A DNA stretch of 14,124 nt from Bacteroidota bacterium. Lineage in GTDB: Bacteria > Bacteroidota > Bacteroidia > Chitinophagales > Chitinophagaceae. A model generated the notes under the pieces. That model made no database searches. It saw only the letters and a list, made by a program, of their open reading frames with translations, and was not told where the DNA came from. The DNA is taken from positions 1 through 14,124 of the forward strand of contig JAGWPQ010000584.1 of the NCBI GenBank assembly GCA_028877045.1, given 5' to 3'. Both the position numbers and the translations under genes were made by a program. Below, piece by piece: positions 1 through 7,764 of the stretch. Every line of letters starts with the position of its first letter. The first letter of the stretch is position 1.

Positions 1-43
1 ACATGTCAGGGAGCTTATATCCTTTTCTTACACTTCATATTAT

Positions 44-227
44 GTATAAGACAAAGGGTGTACGGACTCGTACCAAATTCCTATTTCAGTACAAGACACG
101 TACAAGATAACTCCTATTTCTTCCATGCCTCCTTTTGATATAACCCGCATATAACCCACGTATAACCCACATATAACCCGCGTATAACCCACCATAAATA
201 AGACTCGGGTTATATACGGGTTATATC
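44..227. repeat. 11-bp tandem repeat array with inverted copies
   Basis: Five head-to-tail copies of an 11-bp unit, (A/G)TATAACCC(A/G)C, fill 138-192 without spacers. Two copies in the opposite orientation (CGGGTTATATA and CGGGTTATATC) follow at 206-216 and 217-227, so the two halves could pair as a hairpin with a short loop around 193-205. A diverged part appears to lie upstream. GTACAAGACAC at 89-99 and GTACAAGATAA at 100-110 are also spaced 11 bp, and the first matches GTATAACCCAC at 8 of 11 positions. A looser copy, GTATAAGACAA, is at 44-54. No gene overlaps the array. It could be a minisatellite grown by replication slippage or an array of protein-binding sites phased about once per helical turn. 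The sequence alone does not decide between these. Confidence 0.75.
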
Positions 228-501
228 CACTTTATTATTGTATTACAGGATGGCTACATTACAATATGATAGCTATCGATCATAACTAAACAGCCTTTCG
301 GCCTTAGGCAAGTGTAACAGGGGCAATAGCTTCTACAGGCAATATTGCCGGCTTACAGGTATATGACGGAAGAGGTTTGGATAAAGTAATTGCCCATACA
401 AAAAGCGGGGCTTTAATTTCGCAAAACTGTCATTGACGGATGTTTGGCGATAAGCACTATTTTAAACCCTGCAACATATTCCGCGGAGATATTATTTTTT
501 T
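228..501. other. Gene-free stretch, possibly decayed coding DNA
   Basis: No complete gene is seen here. One frame is open from 308 to a TGA at 436-438 and reads with a protein-like composition (for example GLQVYDGRGLDKVIAHTKSG), but a TAG at 305-307 precedes it directly and it has no credible start. The style loosely recalls the beta-strand C-terminal regions of secreted Bacteroidota proteins, so it could be the tail of a broken surface-protein gene. This is a guess from composition, and no family was recognised. Confidence 0.25.
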
Positions 502-687
502 ATGATCAAAAATCTTGCTTCTACCGGGTTGTTCATCGGCATTTTAGATCTGTATCTCCACCAAAAAGCTACGGGGGAACTAATAATTAAGCCATCCGTT
601 AATTTCGCCAACAAGGTTCACTTTTATGATCCAATGAGAAGCATGAATGCAGTACCGCCTGCGCTACCAAGTTTTTTAATCAATTAA
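502..687 (+). CDS. Doubtful small hypothetical protein (61 aa)
   Basis: An ATG-started frame of 61 codons lies in otherwise gene-poor DNA between the 11-bp repeat array and the giant surface-protein gene. The product has a short hydrophobic stretch near its N terminus (residues about 5-18, TGLFIGILDLYL) but no convincing signal peptide, no recognisable motif and no known family. The start has no ribosome-binding site, which is normal for this group and so uninformative. It could be a real small protein, a fragment of a decayed gene continuing from the open stretch at 308-438 in another frame, or a chance frame in AT-rich DNA. Chance or remnant seems more likely than a functional gene. Confidence 0.2.
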   Translation: MIKNLASTGLFIGILDLYLHQKATGELIIKPSVNFANKVHFYDPMRSMNAVPPALPSFLIN

Positions 688-721
688 TCCTACATTTGAA
701 AGCAGTTGTTTAACCCGATCC

Positions 722-743
722 ATTGTTTTGCTTTTAAAACAAT
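722..743. other. Short AT-rich hairpin
   Basis: An 8-bp perfect inverted repeat (ATTGTTTT and AAAACAAT) is separated by the 6-base loop GCTTTT. No T-run follows on the + strand, and the stem has only one G:C pair. It is therefore a weak candidate for a terminator or RNA structure and may be fortuitous in AT-rich DNA. Confidence 0.25.
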
Positions 744-811
744 CCTATTTAATAAAGCTCTACGATAGATTCATGAAAAATTGAGTGTTTTTACTATAAT
801 TCATGGCCTTC

Positions 812-819
812 TATATTTG
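812..819 (+). promoter_or_regulatory. Possible Bacteroidota -7 promoter box for the surface operon
   Basis: TATATTTG matches the Bacteroidota -7 consensus TAnnTTTG. It sits about 90 bases before the ATG at 909, leaving a plausible 5' untranslated leader. No clear TTTG -33 element lies at the expected distance; only a T-run is seen around 788-792. The box is therefore suggestive at best. Nothing else between 688 and 908 looks like a gene. Confidence 0.3.
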
Positions 820-908
820 ATAAATTGTTTTTTCGAGGAAACGAAAAGCGCTTATCAGATATCTTTAGTAAATTGTTATACAATTTAGTTCATTAATGAT
901 TTTTCTGT

Positions 909-3900
909 ATGCAGCCGAACCAAGCAATAATTAAAAGAATAGTTTTATTGATCTTCCTTTCAATTCTTTTCCTGCCAGATCTATATAGCCAGCCTTATAA
1001 TACAGCAATCTGCAGTGGTACGGCGTTTAGTTTTCAGGATCCATCGCTTCCCAATGGAACCACTTATACCTGGGGAGCTCCGGTTATTTCTCCCGCAGGA
1101 GCGATCTCAAATGCAAGTGCACAGGGCAGTGGACAGCTTAGCGTCTCGCAAACACTTACCAATACTACAACCGCTACAGCAACAGCTACATATACTGTCA
1201 ATACTTCGGCAAGTACAACATTTCAATTAATTGTTACCATATATCCCGTTCCTGTTTTAAACAGCACTTTAACGCCTGCTGCAACCTGCAGCAATACTTC
1301 ATTTAGTTATAGCCCTACCAGTGCCACCACCGGCACAACCTTCAATTGGAGCAGGGCTGTTGTGGCAGGGATCTCGAACAATATATCTACCGGGAGTGGT
1401 AGTATTAATGAAACACTGATCAATACCACTGTCAATGCAATTGCCGTTAATTATGCTTATACGTTAAAAGCAAATGGTTGCAGCAATAGTCAAACTGTTG
1501 TTGTTAATATCGATCCTACGCCAACTTTAAGCAGTACTTTAACGCCTCCTGCCATTTGCAGCAATACTTTATTTAATTATAACCCTACCAGTGCTACAGC
1601 AGGTGTATCGTTTAACTGGAACAGAGCTGCAGTTGCAGGAATTTCGAATGCTGCCAATTCGGGCAGCGGTAATCCGAACGAAACTTTGGTGAATACAACG
1701 GCCAATACAGTTGCCGTAAGTTATACTTATACATTAACAGCCAATGGCTGCAGCAATAATCAAACTGTTACAGTTAATGTTAATCCTACACCAACCTTGA
1801 GCAGCACATTAACACCCCCTGCCATTTGCAGCAATACTGCTTTTAATTATACACCTGCCAGTGCTACCGCAGGTACTACATTTAACTGGAGCAGGGCCGT
1901 TGTGGCAGGAATTTCGAACAATGCTTCTTCGGGCACAGGTAATCCTAATGAAACACTGATCAATACAACCGCCAATGTAATTGCGGTAAATTATATTTAT
2001 ACCTTAACTGCTAATGGATGTAATAATACGCAAACGGTATCGGTTAATGTTAATCCATCAGCTACTTTAAGCAGTACATTAACCCCTTCTGCCATTTGCA
2101 GCGGTACTGTATTTAATTATATACCCACCAGCACCACAGCGGGTACTGCGTTTAATTGGAGCAGGGCAGCGATCATTGGTATAAGTAACAGTGCGGGGCA
2201 GGGAACAAATAATCCGAATGAGATCTTAAACAATTCGACCACCAGTCCTATTACGGTTAATTATATTTATACACTTACTGCTAATGGTTGTAATAATAAT
2301 CAAACGGTATCGGTTTTAGTGAATCCATCACCATCACTGACCAGCACATTAACGCCATCATCCATATGCAGTGGTTCTGTTTTTAATTATTCCCCAAGTT
2401 CTACTTTGTCAAATACCAGTTTTGCATGGACAAGAAATGCTGTGGCAGGTATTAATAACGGGAACAGTACCAGCGGAACAAATAATCCGGCTGAACAATT
2501 AACCAATTCAACACTTGTTCCTATCAGAGTAAATTATACTTATACACTTACCAATAACACAACATCCTGTTCTAATACCGAAGTTATTCCGGTAACTGTA
2601 AATCCTGTTCCGAGTGTTACTGATCAGACATTGAATGTATGCAGTAACAATACTTTCATGTCGTCGCCCAATTTTGTACCAGTCAATACTTTATATACAT
2701 GGACAACACCTACAGTAACGATTGGTTCGGTAACAGGTGGCAGTGCTATTGTTGTTGGACAAACTTTCATCGGGCAGGCATTAACCAATACAGGAGCCGG
2801 TACTGCTACCATTGTTTATACCGTTACGCCAAATACCAATGGTTGTGTAGGCAGTAATTTTTTCGTGACAGTAAATGTTAGTTCAGCAAATTCATCGGCT
2901 TCGTTGAACAGCAGTTTAACACCTCCTGCTATTTGCAGTGGTACTGTTTTTAGTTACACGCCAACCAGTACAACGCCGGGTGTAAGTTTTGCATGGAAAA
3001 GATTTTATACCAACGGGATCAGTAATGCACCGGCAAGTAATACAAACAATCCAAATGAAATACTTTTTAACAGCACTTATCAACCCGTAACCACTTATTA
3101 TGCTTATACTTTAACCGATATGAGTGGTTGTTCAAATACAGAACAGGTTGCCATTTTAGTTAATCCCGGTACTTCATTGAGCAGTACACAAAATCCTACA
3201 CCTATTTGCAGTAATACTGTTTTTAATTATCTGCCAACAAGCAATACAGCGGGAACATCTTTTAATTGGTCCAGAGCTGCAGTTGCCGGGATCAGTAATC
3301 CTTCGGCCAGTGGTATAAATAATCCCAATGAAACATTGATCAATACAACAACAAGTCCTATTCCTGTTACTTATAATTATTTTTTAAGCACATCGAATGG
3401 ATGTCTGAATAATCAGACCGTAACTATTCAGGTCAATCCAACACCGTTACTTACTACAACTTTAAATCCCCCTGCCATCTGCAGTGGTACGACTTTTAAT
3501 TATAATCCTACTTCTAATGTTTCGGGTTCAGCTTTTAACTGGAGCAGATCGGTGATCCCTGCAATAACAAATGGTGCAGCATCAGGAACCAATAATCCGG
3601 CTGAAATTCTTGTGAACAACAGCATCAATCCTGTTGTCGTTCCATACAATTATATCGTTACTGCCAATGGTTGTTCTACCAACGAGACAGTTTCAGTAAC
3701 AGTAAATCCTACTCCGGTAGTAGGCAACCTTTCCACAACAAGTTGCAGTAATACTTTATTTACAGTAACACCAACAGGCGTTCCTGCAAACACAACCTAT
3801 ACCTGGACCCAGCCTGTTTATAATCCACCAACGTCCATCATGGGAGGATCGGCTCAAAATACACCCCAGAGTAATATTAGCCAGACGATTGTGAATCAAA

Positions 3901-6140
3901 CGCTAAATCCTGCGACTGCAGTTTATACGGTTACTCCATCTGCCAATAGTTGCAATGGCGCTTCATTTACAGTTACCGTAAACCTGAATCCGGTTCCGTC
4001 AGTTGCCAATAAATTATTAACGCCCATCTGTAGCGGTACGGCATTTAATTATACACCGGGAGGTGTGCCCAGCGGAACTTTATATACATGGAGTAATCCG
4101 TTGGAATCGCCATTCAATAGTTTATCGGGTGGAAGTGCACAACCCATCAGTCAGGTTACTGTCAGTCAAACCTTAAACAGCAATAATAATATTTCGGACA
4201 CAGCTACCTATACCGTTACTCCTTCAACAAACGGATGTGCAGGTAATACTTTTACACTAACTGTTCCGGTAAGCCCTGTCCCAAGCATTAATAATATTAC
4301 CGATACAATTTGTACAGGAACATCTTTTTCTTTATCGCCAACACCGGTTCCTGTAAACACCACTTATACATGGCCAACGCCAACCAATTATCCATTTGGA
4401 GCAATTGTAGGCGGAACTGCACAGGTAACACCCGTATCATTTATTTCACAAAACCTAACCAATACAAGTAATAATCCTGCGCAAACAGTATATAATATCA
4501 CTCCGGTGTCGGGTAGTTGTGCCGGCAATCCTTTTACGGTGATTATTACTGTTGGGGTACCATTGCCTTTCATTAATAATCAAAACATTACTATTTGCAG
4601 CGGTACAAGTTTTAATGCCACACCTTCTAATGTTGCTGCGGGTACTACTTATACCTGGAGCATCCCTTCGGTAACACCGGCAAATTCTGTATCCGGCATT
4701 AGTGCCACTACAAGTCCTCAGAACACAGTCAGTCAAACTTTAATTAATCTTTTAAATGCAAATGCAACGGTTGTTTACACGGTAATCCCTGCTTATACAG
4801 GTTGTCAGGGAAATATTTTTTCGGCAACCATCACTGTTCTTCCATCTCCTAAAGCAACCATCACCGGGAAGCCGGTAGTTTGCCGATATCCTTTTGATAC
4901 CTTATCGGTAAGTTTTACAGGCACTGCACCATGGAGTTTTTCTTATACAGACAGTACGGGAGCAACATTCACTAAAACGGGTATTTTAACCTCACCATAC
5001 ATTTGGACAGTACCAAGCGTACCAAATCTTCCTTCACGTATTTTTAAAATAACGAATGTAAAAGATCTGGCATGCTTAAATAGTATTGATACTTTTTCTT
5101 TTTCGCAAAATATCATGCCTTTGCCGGTTGGGAAAATCATTTCATTACATGGAAATTATCTTTGTAATAATATTCAGGATACTTTATTTGTGAATGCATC
5201 GGCATTCGATACTTTAAGTTATCAATGGCAGTTGAACGGAAGCGCTATACCGGGAGCAGTTACAGATTCGATCGTAACATCACTGCCGGGGTCGTACAAT
5301 GCCATCCTTACCAATCAATATGGTTGTGTAGATACGGCAGCGCAATCGGTTAATATGATCCTTATCCTGAAGCCTAACATTCAATTTGCGTACGATTCGC
5401 GTTGTATCGATCAATTAATTAATCTAAAGAATCTGACTGATACTACCAGTACCGGTCCTATTCAATGGCTGTGGGATCTTGGTGACAGTACAAATAGTTC
5501 TTCCTTTAATGCAACGGTTACTTATCCTAATAGTGGTAACCGGCATATAAGATTAACGGCTTCGCAGTTGAATTGTCCAAGTACCCCCGTATCTAAAGAC
5601 ACAACAATTAATATTGAATTCCCGATCGACGCGGTCAGGATGCCTTCGGTAAGTGCTTATAAAGGAGTGCCTACGCCGATTTCTGCAAGGCTAATCAATG
5701 GATACAGGTATCAATGGGTTCCTTCCTGGGGACTTGATTATCCGGATAGTTCCACTACTAATTTTAATTATCAAAACACAATAGAATATTTGATTCATTT
5801 GATTTCTCCGGCAGGTTGCATTACCGCGGATACTGTGTTGGTGCGTGTTTTTGATGATAACCTGATTGATATAATGGTACCAAAATCCTTTACACCAAAC
5901 AACGATGGTGTGAATGATGTTTTATATCCCTATCTGGCAGGCATAAAAGAATTTCATTATTTCAGAATTTATAACCGGTATGGACAGTTGATGTTTCAAA
6001 CCACCAATCCGGATATGGGATGGGATGGCAATTTCAATGGGCAACATCAACCAATGGCGATATATATCTGGATGACAGAGGGTATTACAAATAACGGTAC
6101 TCTATTTCAAAAGAAGGGCGAAACACTTCTGTTACGTTAA
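909..6140 (+). CDS. Giant PKD/Ig-like repeat surface protein with T9SS type B sorting domain
   Basis: This is a 1743-residue exported protein, probably an adhesin or gliding-related surface fibre. Residues 1-28 form a signal peptide (KR, then a hydrophobic core, ending LYSQ). About fourteen PKD/Ig-like repeats follow, opening at Cys 35, 127, 217, 307, 397, 487, 578, 676, 767, 858, 946, 1041, 1135 and 1230. All except the first carry a second Cys near their end (usually NGC), which suggests one disulfide per module. Two repeat classes occur: one with FNWSRAAVAGISN, the other with YTW and GGSA. Between residues 29 and about 1313 I count only three lysines. Further Ig/PKD-type segments follow, including WLWDLGDST near residue 1520. 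The last roughly 90 residues (from VPKSFTPNNDGVND, about 1655) match the type B gliding-motility C-terminal sorting domain, so export through T9SS is expected. The PorP/SprF gene 11 bases downstream supports this. The ligand is unknown. Confidence 0.93.
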   Translation: MQPNQAIIKRIVLLIFLSILFLPDLYSQPYNTAICSGTAFSFQDPSLPNGTTYTWGAPVISPAGAISNASAQGSGQLSVSQTLTNTTTATATATYTVNTSASTTFQLIVTIYPVPVLNSTLTPAATCSNTSFSYSPTSATTGTTFNWSRAVVAGISNNISTGSGSINETLINTTVNAIAVNYAYTLKANGCSNSQTVVVNIDPTPTLSSTLTPPAICSNTLFNYNPTSATAGVSFNWNRAAVAGISNAANSGSGNPNETLVNTTANTVAVSYTYTLTANGCSNNQTVTVNVNPTPTLSSTLTPPAICSNTAFNYTPASATAGTTFNWSRAVVAGISNNASSGTGNPNETLINTTANVIAVNYIYTLTANGCNNTQTVSVNVNPSATLSSTLTPSAICSGTVFNYIPTSTTAGTAFNWSRAAIIGISNSAGQGTNNPNEILNNSTTSPITVNYIYTLTANGCNNNQTVSVLVNPSPSLTSTLTPSSICSGSVFNYSPSSTLSNTSFAWTRNAVAGINNGNSTSGTNNPAEQLTNSTLVPIRVNYTYTLTNNTTSCSNTEVIPVTVNPVPSVTDQTLNVCSNNTFMSSPNFVPVNTLYTWTTPTVTIGSVTGGSAIVVGQTFIGQALTNTGAGTATIVYTVTPNTNGCVGSNFFVTVNVSSANSSASLNSSLTPPAICSGTVFSYTPTSTTPGVSFAWKRFYTNGISNAPASNTNNPNEILFNSTYQPVTTYYAYTLTDMSGCSNTEQVAILVNPGTSLSSTQNPTPICSNTVFNYLPTSNTAGTSFNWSRAAVAGISNPSASGINNPNETLINTTTSPIPVTYNYFLSTSNGCLNNQTVTIQVNPTPLLTTTLNPPAICSGTTFNYNPTSNVSGSAFNWSRSVIPAITNGAASGTNNPAEILVNNSINPVVVPYNYIVTANGCSTNETVSVTVNPTPVVGNLSTTSCSNTLFTVTPTGVPANTTYTWTQPVYNPPTSIMGGSAQNTPQSNISQTIVNQTLNPATAVYTVTPSANSCNGASFTVTVNLNPVPSVANKLLTPICSGTAFNYTPGGVPSGTLYTWSNPLESPFNSLSGGSAQPISQVTVSQTLNSNNNISDTATYTVTPSTNGCAGNTFTLTVPVSPVPSINNITDTICTGTSFSLSPTPVPVNTTYTWPTPTNYPFGAIVGGTAQVTPVSFISQNLTNTSNNPAQTVYNITPVSGSCAGNPFTVIITVGVPLPFINNQNITICSGTSFNATPSNVAAGTTYTWSIPSVTPANSVSGISATTSPQNTVSQTLINLLNANATVVYTVIPAYTGCQGNIFSATITVLPSPKATITGKPVVCRYPFDTLSVSFTGTAPWSFSYTDSTGATFTKTGILTSPYIWTVPSVPNLPSRIFKITNVKDLACLNSIDTFSFSQNIMPLPVGKIISLHGNYLCNNIQDTLFVNASAFDTLSYQWQLNGSAIPGAVTDSIVTSLPGSYNAILTNQYGCVDTAAQSVNMILILKPNIQFAYDSRCIDQLINLKNLTDTTSTGPIQWLWDLGDSTNSSSFNATVTYPNSGNRHIRLTASQLNCPSTPVSKDTTINIEFPIDAVRMPSVSAYKGVPTPISARLINGYRYQWVPSWGLDYPDSSTTNFNYQNTIEYLIHLISPAGCITADTVLVRVFDDNLIDIMVPKSFTPNNDGVNDVLYPYLAGIKEFHYFRIYNRYGQLMFQTTNPDMGWDGNFNGQHQPMAIYIWMTEGITNNGTLFQKKGETLLLR
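1011..4850 (+). repeat. Fourteen coding repeats of about 90 codons in the surface-protein gene
   Basis: Successive repeat-opening Cys codons lie at 1011, 1287, 1557, 1827, 2097, 2367, 2640, 2934, 3207, 3480, 3744, 4029, 4311 and 4596. The five at 1287-2367 are spaced exactly 270 bases, while later spacings range from 264 to 294. The DNA is also similar between neighbouring early units; for example GCCATTTGCAGCAATACT recurs at 1551 and 1821. This points to recent tandem duplication in the 1287-2367 block and older divergence towards the C-terminal end. Confidence 0.9.
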
Positions 6141-6151
6141 CCAATTTTAGT

Positions 6152-7171
6152 ATGAACAAATTATTTAAATATTCTTTTTTACTGTTGATGATTTTAGCAA
6201 ATTGCAAAACAAGACTCTTTGCACAAGATCCTGTATTCTCACAATTTTATTCTTCGCCTTTAAGTATTAATCCTGCATTGGCCGGAAGCGGGAATGCCGA
6301 TTGGCGTGTTGTAGGGAATCAAAGAAACCAATGGATCGCATCAGGTGTAGATCCCTTGACAACCACTTCCCTTTCTTTTGACGGGAAAATATTTAAACAA
6401 AAAGGTAACGATAATAATTATTGGGGAGGTGGTGTATATTTTCTTCAGGATAAAGGAATGGCAGGTGCCTATAAATCATCTTCGCTTAATTTGGTAGCAA
6501 GCTCGCATGTAAGTCTTGATGAAGATGATATTAATGGTTTATCGATCGGGATCGGAGCCAATTATTCAACTACTTATATCGATTACAGTCAACTTACTTT
6601 TTCGCAGCAATTATCTTCCGGCGGATTTAACAGATTGCTGCCAACCAATGAAACCTCGCTCAGCAATGTAAAACCATATTTCTCCACATTGGCCGGTATT
6701 ACTTATACTTATTCAACCGAGACATCCAATTTTGATATTGGATTTTCAGGTTATAGATTTATTAAAACAAACCGTTCTGCCTTGAACGACCCTACTCAAC
6801 TTGATCCGCCGCGTTATAATTTCAATGCTGATTACCTGACATATTTAAGCGATAAATTAGTTTTTAATTCCAACCTTCTTTACGTGATGGAAAGTAATTT
6901 GCATACATATATTTTGGGAGTGAATTTTGGAAACATTTTAGATGATAATGAATTACCTACTGTTTTAAATACCGGCTTATGGTATAAGGAAGGTGGTACA
7001 CTCATTCCATACTTAGGGCTTTCGTATAAAAATATTCAGGGAGGTTTAACGTACGATATCAATATGCCTTCTTCGAATAATTCATTGAACTCACTGCAGT
7101 CGTTTGAATTTTCCTTGAGCATTCATTCTTTAAAAAGAAGTAAGCATAATATCCCTTGTCCGTGGAAATAA
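6152..7171 (+). CDS. PorP/SprF family type IX secretion membrane protein
   Basis: This 339-residue outer-membrane protein belongs to the PorP/SprF family. Members are predicted beta-barrels that help T9SS secrete or anchor large surface proteins; SprF, needed for the adhesin SprB in Flavobacterium, is the well-known case. The N terminus is a signal peptide of about 25 residues ending RLFAQ. The mature start DPVFSQFYSSPLSINPALAG is the family hallmark, followed by the typical NQRNQW segment around residues 56-61. Alternating beta-strand-like sequence continues to the C terminus, and the length is normal for the family. The LANC at residues 15-18 is not a good lipobox because Asn precedes the Cys. 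The gene starts 11 bases after the giant type B substrate gene, so the two are almost certainly co-transcribed and probably work together. It ends 28 bases from the convergent oxidoreductase operon, with no obvious hairpin terminator between them. Confidence 0.93.
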   Translation: MNKLFKYSFLLLMILANCKTRLFAQDPVFSQFYSSPLSINPALAGSGNADWRVVGNQRNQWIASGVDPLTTTSLSFDGKIFKQKGNDNNYWGGGVYFLQDKGMAGAYKSSSLNLVASSHVSLDEDDINGLSIGIGANYSTTYIDYSQLTFSQQLSSGGFNRLLPTNETSLSNVKPYFSTLAGITYTYSTETSNFDIGFSGYRFIKTNRSALNDPTQLDPPRYNFNADYLTYLSDKLVFNSNLLYVMESNLHTYILGVNFGNILDDNELPTVLNTGLWYKEGGTLIPYLGLSYKNIQGGLTYDINMPSSNNSLNSLQSFEFSLSIHSLKRSKHNIPCPWK

Positions 7172-7199
7172 AAAGTTTTATTGTTATGCCTGTATATTT

Positions 7200-7754
7200 T
7201 TAGTTCAACAAATATTTAGGCATGATGATCTCTTTTCCTTTTTCAATGGCCTTTTCGTTTTCAACAATCAAATTATGATGACGTGATGGTAAAGATTTTT
7301 CAAGACCCAGGTGCATATGTTCGGGATCGATCAACGGTTTTAATTTTAAGAATCCGCCCAGAACGATCATATTAAATACTTTGGAAGATTTCATTCTCGA
7401 AGATTCATAAGCGGCGTCGATGGTATAAATATCGATATCAGTTCTAACAGGATGACGCGTAATGCCGTTCGGATCATAAATCAACAATCCACCTTTTTTA
7501 ATCGTGTCCTCGAATTTATCCATTGATTGCTGATTCAAAATAATAGCTGTATCAAACTGATTAAGGATAGGAGAACTGATCCTTTCATCACTGATGATTA
7601 CTATAACATTTGCAGTGCCACCGCGCATTTCGGGTCCATAAGAGGGGAACCAACTTACTTCTTTATCTTGCATCATTCCTGCATATGCAAGAATTTTTCC
7701 CATCGATAAAATCCCCTGTCCGCCAAAACCTGCAATGATTATTTCTTCTGTCAT
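7200..7754 (-). CDS. 2-oxoacid:ferredoxin oxidoreductase, gamma subunit
   Basis: This 184-residue protein is the gamma subunit of a ferredoxin-dependent 2-oxoacid oxidoreductase, the small domain found fused to other subunits in one-chain pyruvate:ferredoxin oxidoreductases. The N terminus IIIAGFGGQGILSMGKILAY (glycine motif at residues 9-14) and the following PSYGPEMRGGTANV block (residues 37-50) are the family signatures. NQFDTAIILNQQSM around 65-78 also fits. The length is normal for a stand-alone gamma subunit. It is the last gene of the delta-alpha-beta-gamma operon, starting 10 bases after the beta gene, and ends facing the PorP/SprF gene. No iron-sulfur cysteine motif is present, as expected. 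Whether the complex prefers 2-oxoisovalerate or 2-oxoglutarate cannot be told from this subunit. Confidence 0.93.
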   Translation of the reverse strand: MTEEIIIAGFGGQGILSMGKILAYAGMMQDKEVSWFPSYGPEMRGGTANVIVIISDERISSPILNQFDTAIILNQQSMDKFEDTIKKGGLLIYDPNGITRHPVRTDIDIYTIDAAYESSRMKSSKVFNMIVLGGFLKLKPLIDPEHMHLGLEKSLPSRHHNLIVENEKAIEKGKEIIMPKYLLN

Positions 7755-7764
7755 GTTTTAATTT

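Noticed and set aside
138..227. CRISPR array
   Set aside because: The repeat unit is only 11 bp and copies abut with no unique spacers. No cas genes are present.
1015..5140. Several frames of 60-93 codons on both strands inside the giant surface-protein gene
   Set aside because: They are shadows of the repetitive coding sequence. The + strand frame has a signal peptide, repeated domains and a sorting domain, while the others have no recognisable features.
6152..6205. Lipoprotein signal in the PorP/SprF protein (LANC)
   Set aside because: Asn immediately before the Cys is not a lipobox residue, and a normal cleavage site follows at FAQ.
7172..7199. Bidirectional terminator between the convergent operons
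   Set aside because: The 28-base gap has T-rich sequence but no inverted repeat that could form a stem.
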